Positions 61,701-64,000 of a stretch of 64,000 bases of DNA are shown one piece after another. The DNA is from Paenibacillus pinisoli (GTDB lineage: Bacteria; Bacillota; Bacilli; Paenibacillales; Paenibacillaceae). Positions within the stretch are counted from its first letter, which is position 1. Each line of letters starts with the position of its first letter. Where the stretch lies: the NCBI RefSeq assembly GCF_003605435.1, contig NZ_QXQB01000002.1:1240001-1304000 (forward strand), in the 5' to 3' direction. A program made the translations under genes and the position numbers. The notes beneath the pieces were generated by a model, which searched no databases, was not told where the DNA came from, and worked only from the letters and a program-made list of their open reading frames with translations.

Positions 61701-62287
61701 TCTGCTTCATTGCCGTTAAGGGTAAAAGTTACTTTGCGATCAGAACCATCCGTAAAGGCATCGACAGCACTCTTAACGTTGAGTGTAATCGTTTGATCCT
61801 GAAGATAAGTGCCCATTGGCACTTCCGCAGTGCTTTTCGCAGTAAACTTGTCTGAGTAAGGGCTACTCGTATCTACAGAGGGGAAGGTACCATTAAAATT
61901 ATGGTTCAAACTATTCGCAGCAGAGCCCCTTACCTCCATGTACAGATTGTGGTTTGGAACTCTTAATACAGTAGCAACCGTCACGACCAGCTCTGCTGAT
62001 ACTATGGTCCCTTCTGGAGCACCTAAATCGAAAATTACGGCCATTCTATTGCGCACATTGACGAAGCCGTCATTATTGCTCATGCCGACATAGAGATAAC
62101 CATCGCCGTCATTATCATAGATTCCGTTATATTCAAGTTGACCATTTAATTGCATCGTATCGGCAGTTGCTGTATAGGTCTTTGTAACTGTGCCTCCTGC
62201 TGCTTCAGCTCTTGGTGCCGCCCTCGGTGTAATTATCGTGAATAAAATAGCAAAAGTCATTAATAGAATTAGTATTCTTGATTTCAT
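58742..62287 (-). CDS. Ig-repeat SLH surface protein
   Basis: About 1181 residues from ATG 62287, five bases after GGGGAG; the ATG at 62305 precedes that site. Signal peptide to ~residue 30 (RAEAA). Residues ~35-225 resemble a DNRLRE-type beta domain. Several Big/Ig-like domains follow, including five related units with the frame TLVVTDAAGN; three of these are nearly identical 65-residue repeats encoded by exact 195-bp DNA repeats. The shared module (~765-1005) and three SLH repeats (~1010-1181) complete it. It is a wall-anchored, stalk-like protein. Confidence 0.88.
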   Translation of the reverse strand: MKSRILILLMTFAILFTIITPRAAPRAEAAGGTVTKTYTATADTMQLNGQLEYNGIYDNDGDGYLYVGMSNNDGFVNVRNRMAVIFDLGAPEGTIVSAELVVTVATVLRVPNHNLYMEVRGSAANSLNHNFNGTFPSVDTSSPYSDKFTAKSTAEVPMGTYLQDQTITLNVKSAVDAFTDGSDRKVTFTLNGNEADADSGRFLLYSLEASNAAFRPKLVVTYETGPVNTAPTGSFTITEGAMTSASTVNLSVTGSDPDAGDSVTHMRFANSAANLSSASWLPFSNTATFSLSGGDGAKTIYMQLRDSNNGISANSSQTILLDQTAPTGTLGINDGAAWTNSHTVTLKGTYTDGSGSGVEQVRLSNINGSWQTSWFSVADLNGRSWVLPAGEGAKTVYVQYRDKVGNSSSSTISNTITVDTIAPLITNVVNNKAYNSKVTPLFLEGSGLLNGSPYTSGTDITQDGTYILVVTDLAGNSTTVVFMIDMTAPIVAGIANGGIYNTSRMITFNEGTATLNGAAFLSGTQVSQDDVYTLVVTDAAGNVTTVNFTIDKTPPIVTGVAEGGVYKSATPVFTEGTAKLNAAAFTSGTEIVAEGAYTLVVTDAAGNETTINFAIDTTPPTVTGVAEGGVYKSATPEFTEGTAKLNAAAFTSGTEIVAEGAYRLVVMDAAGNETTINFAIDTTPPTVTGVSEGGVYRSATPVFTEGTAKLNAVPFTSGTEIVAEGTYTLVVTDATGNETTINFKIEKNNSGSPGSSGGGSETTESTSTSEVLLILGDKSQKATKVVVTTTDGKKVTTVILEEEQLKGLLKEAGNSPVIIIAVRNKSDIVNWELNAALLQSFENSNAIIQVVTENAVYSLPLDQVPADRWRNQLGANIPLKDMKIKLELSNLSDSAFVFKDSGNGQVTLVAPPLSFSVKFVYGSKEVELNQFDTYIERRIAIPEGVNLNRIMTGVKITSDGTLIHIPTRIIQEGGRYYAVLNSMSNSIYGLIQNDKSFNDVSTHWAKSSINDLASRLVINGADEERFLPDSEITRAEFMAIMIRALGLSSANKTFHFKDITEQAWYHQAVQIGYSYGLVDGYSDASFKPNEKITRQEAMVILSRAMMLVKLNKKIDHTKQQELVNHFADSEQLASWAHQAAALTIESGIIGGYKGELHPLQNITRAETAAIIQRFLQKAEFI
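60060..60660 (-). repeat. Intragenic 195-bp tandem repeats
   Basis: Repeat landmarks CATTCCCTG / CATTACCTG occur at 60076, 60271 and 60466, exactly 195 bp apart, with near-identity at DNA level between units. A fourth, diverged unit follows. This suggests recent duplication and likely length variation between strains. Confidence 0.9.
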
Positions 62288-62349
62288 TGTTTCTCCCCAA
62301 TTCATTGTAAGGTCTTCAGAACATCATAAGTCAAATCCTATTAAGTTGT

Positions 62350-62369
62350 AGTCCAACTAAAGTTGTACA
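62350..62369 (-). promoter_or_regulatory. Possible weaker copy of the CATACGAAAGTTGTATAA element
   Basis: AGTCCAACTAAAGTTGTACA (plus-strand spelling) matches the element of the two NHL promoter blocks at about 15 of 20 positions, 63 bases before the Ig-repeat SLH start. The flanking block is not conserved. Confidence 0.35.
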
Positions 62370-62660
62370 TTGCAAAATTATCTAATCCATCCACAAACCC
62401 TTTCTGACTTAGAAGCCGTAGAATATGATTTCTCTCTATTCGTGTCTACTTGACTGGGATATGAGCATGCTTCACGGCCCGCTACGAACATCGGACTTCG
62501 AATAGTAAACAACGTTATTCGCGAGTATCTCCTATGTCAACGGTTCGTCGCTTATGAAGCTCCCGGATAAGAGGACCAGCCGGCTTTTCATAGATTGTTG
62601 GCTGGATATCATCGATCAATGATTAAATCGCATGTCGATATACGTTTATAACCCACTGAA
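62370..62660. other. Intergenic region without recognised features
   Basis: No ORF with a ribosome binding site, no hairpin and no recognisable gene remnant was found between the Ig-repeat SLH promoter region and the terminator at 62669. Confidence 0.5.
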
Positions 62661-62668
62661 ATAGCAAA

Positions 62669-62692
62669 AACCCGACCTCATGCGGTCGGGTT
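62669..62692. terminator. Terminator hairpin beside tmRNA-like copy 4
   Basis: AACCCGACC / GGTCGGGTT stem; on the minus strand it is followed by TTTTTGC and directly follows the copy-4 repeat. Confidence 0.8.
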
Positions 62693-62697
62693 AATGA

Positions 62698-62740
62698 TGG
62701 TGGAGGCAAACCATGGCTGTGCAAAACCACAACTTACCCT
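62698..62740 (-). repeat. tmRNA-acceptor-like repeat, copy 4
   Basis: TGGTGGAGGCAAACCATGGCT and the following bases align with 52431-52471 along about 40 bases with few differences. The internal hairpin is weakened by substitutions, as expected for a decaying copy. Confidence 0.5.
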
Positions 62741-62848
62741 CAGGCATACGGCATCAACGCTGATTGTTATTTGCCCTGTCTAAATGTTCTACCTAAATTG
62801 ACTGTGATAAAATAGATGTGTTGATTCACATTGGAGGGTTACAGATAC

Positions 62849-63655
62849 ATGGCTGATGTAACATTTTATCGAGACGTGGCATTGCCTTTCTTGGAAGCAA
62901 AACGATGTCGTAAAAGCGACTTAGCGTATCAGAAACATTTTCATGAGGAACTCTCAATCGGATTAATAGATGAAGGTGAAACGCAGGCGTGGTGCGAAGG
63001 CTTGTTATGGCGTGTAGAATCGGGAAGAATGATCAACTTTCCGCCGCACATGCTCCATGCTTGTCAGCCTGCTGCGAATGCCAATTGGAAATACAACATG
63101 TTGTTCATTAAACCGGAATGGTTAGAACAAATTGAATTGCCTCATATCCACAGGCTTCAAATTCCTTTTCTACTAGAGGACGGGAAGAACAAAGCTTGCA
63201 GTCAGCTATTCAATCAAACTATGGAATCCCTTACCCGTAATGAATCTTCCCTGGAGATTGAAACTTCGTTAATCGAACTCGTGCACATGCTCATAATTAA
63301 GCATGATTCCGACCTTGTGCATGAACCGTATGGCGCGTTGGAGCAGAAGTACGTCAAGCGAGTTATGGAATATATTCATGCACATTTCAAGGATCGGATC
63401 ACGCTTGAAAAGTTGGAGCAAGAGACCGGCGCCAGCCGTTATCATCTCATACGATTATTTAAGAAAAGCACGCATTTGCCTCCCCATGCGTATCAGAATC
63501 TGCTACGCATCAATTATGCCAAGATTGAACTGAAAAAACGACGGCCCATTGCCCAAATAGCCGTTGACACCGGCTTCTATGATCAAAGTCATTTTACGAA
63601 AGTTTTTGCCAAAATAGTAGGCGCGACACCTCAAACTTACGCGATATCCATATAG
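62849..63655 (+). CDS. AraC-family transcriptional regulator
   Basis: 268 residues from ATG 62849, ten bases after GGAGGG; the TTG at 62831 precedes the site. The N-terminal cupin-like sensor (HFHEELSIGLIDEGE) is followed by two C-terminal helix-turn-helix motifs: LEKLEQETGASRYHLIRLFKK, and IAQIAVDTGFYDQSHFTKVFAK with the AraC signature. It is followed 78 bases later by a proline dehydrogenase-like gene, a plausible target (inference). Confidence 0.92.
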   Translation: MADVTFYRDVALPFLEAKRCRKSDLAYQKHFHEELSIGLIDEGETQAWCEGLLWRVESGRMINFPPHMLHACQPAANANWKYNMLFIKPEWLEQIELPHIHRLQIPFLLEDGKNKACSQLFNQTMESLTRNESSLEIETSLIELVHMLIIKHDSDLVHEPYGALEQKYVKRVMEYIHAHFKDRITLEKLEQETGASRYHLIRLFKKSTHLPPHAYQNLLRINYAKIELKKRRPIAQIAVDTGFYDQSHFTKVFAKIVGATPQTYAISI

Positions 63656-63733
63656 AATAGAGCAATTTTATACAATACTCTTCTGCTGTCTCGATTGTAC
63701 ACTGAGATGAGAGGATAAGAGGAGGACTACTAT

Positions 63734-64000
63734 ATGGTGACAAAAGATGATTTAGAAAAGCAATTTACAGAAACCATGAAATCCATTGCCCGGCGAGTAG
63801 ATTTAAAGGCTTATGTCGAGCAGACGCCGTCCATCTACCATATGCTGCAACGCGCTGCGGCAAAGTATGTGACGGGCGATGATCGAGCAGCCGGTCTTCA
63901 AGCTGGGCGGATGCTGATTAATAAGGGTTATGCGGTTTCCTTAGAATACATTGGAGAAAATGCGACAGATCTCCAGTCTTGCGAAGCGGCGGCACTGGAA
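63734..64000 (+). CDS. Proline dehydrogenase-like protein, 5' part only
   Basis: The frame is open from ATG 63734 (GGAGGA seven bases upstream) to the window end, 89 codons. The N-terminal helix with LKAYVEQTPSIYHMLQRAA and especially the strand NKGYAVSLEYIGENATD resemble the start of the proline dehydrogenase TIM barrel (LG/GE segment). The full gene would oxidise L-proline with FAD. The catalytic residues lie beyond the window, so the assignment is tentative. Confidence 0.6.
   Translation, partial: MVTKDDLEKQFTETMKSIARRVDLKAYVEQTPSIYHMLQRAAAKYVTGDDRAAGLQAGRMLINKGYAVSLEYIGENATDLQSCEAAALE

Overview
The window looks like a low-to-medium GC, spore-forming Gram-positive chromosome, most likely Paenibacillus (inference). 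The indicators are a gerA-type germinant receptor operon, an Mrp antiporter operon, a CspA/YdjO cold-shock pair, large secreted proteins with C-terminal S-layer homology (SLH) domains, copper-amine-oxidase-like stalk domains, strong GGAGG ribosome binding sites and many strong intrinsic terminators. No rRNA, tRNA, CRISPR array or intact insertion sequence was seen.

Layout. 0.1-4.0 kb: tricistronic spore germinant receptor (A, B and C subunits) preceded by a possible 57-residue membrane peptide. 4.1-5.2 kb: ribbon-helix-helix protein and alpha/beta hydrolase. 5.2-6.1 kb: C-terminal remnant of a TetR regulator next to a tandem array of 51-bp, hairpin-bearing repeats. 6.1-12.7 kb: complete mrpABCDEFG Na+/H+ antiporter operon with a divergent Usp-domain gene. 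12.8-18.1 kb: small tyrosine recombinase, RNase HI, TetR-MMPL efflux pair and a small membrane/coiled-coil protein. 18.2-25.4 kb: large NHL/FecR surface protein, ydjO, cspA, a membrane protein, and the selD-mnmH pair for 2-selenouridine in tRNA. 25.5-32.6 kb: SLH surface protein divergent from a hybrid histidine kinase/response regulator pair. 32.7-37.2 kb: nucleoside catabolism locus (HTH-PfkB kinase, CNT transporter, nucleoside hydrolase, ribokinase). 37.4-43.1 kb: AT-rich McrB-like AAA+ plus DUF2357 nuclease, a probable restriction/defence pair. 43.7-45.4 kb: chemoreceptor.

45.6-51.6 kb is the most notable part: a compact thiazole/oxazole-modified peptide (RiPP) cluster related to the heterocycloanthracin/sonorensin group. 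It encodes an 84-residue precursor, a TIGR03693-type maturation protein, a YcaO cyclodehydratase and a SagB/ThcOx dehydrogenase. The precursor core has 15 Cys and ends in an Asn-Cys-His tandem repeat, and it was not called as its own short gene.

52.5-62.3 kb: three tandem SLH proteins with different N-terminal modules but one shared, unnamed ~230-residue module before the SLH repeats. 62.8-64 kb: AraC regulator and the start of a proline dehydrogenase-like gene.

Non-coding structure repays attention. Four intergenic sites carry a minus-strand sequence resembling a tmRNA 3' end (complement of TGGTGGAGGCG) followed by an intrinsic terminator. Two NHL-protein genes 34 kb apart share a 58-bp promoter block. 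One SLH gene has its ribosome binding site buried in a 17-bp hairpin. The nupC-like gene follows a translationally coupled 24-codon leader.
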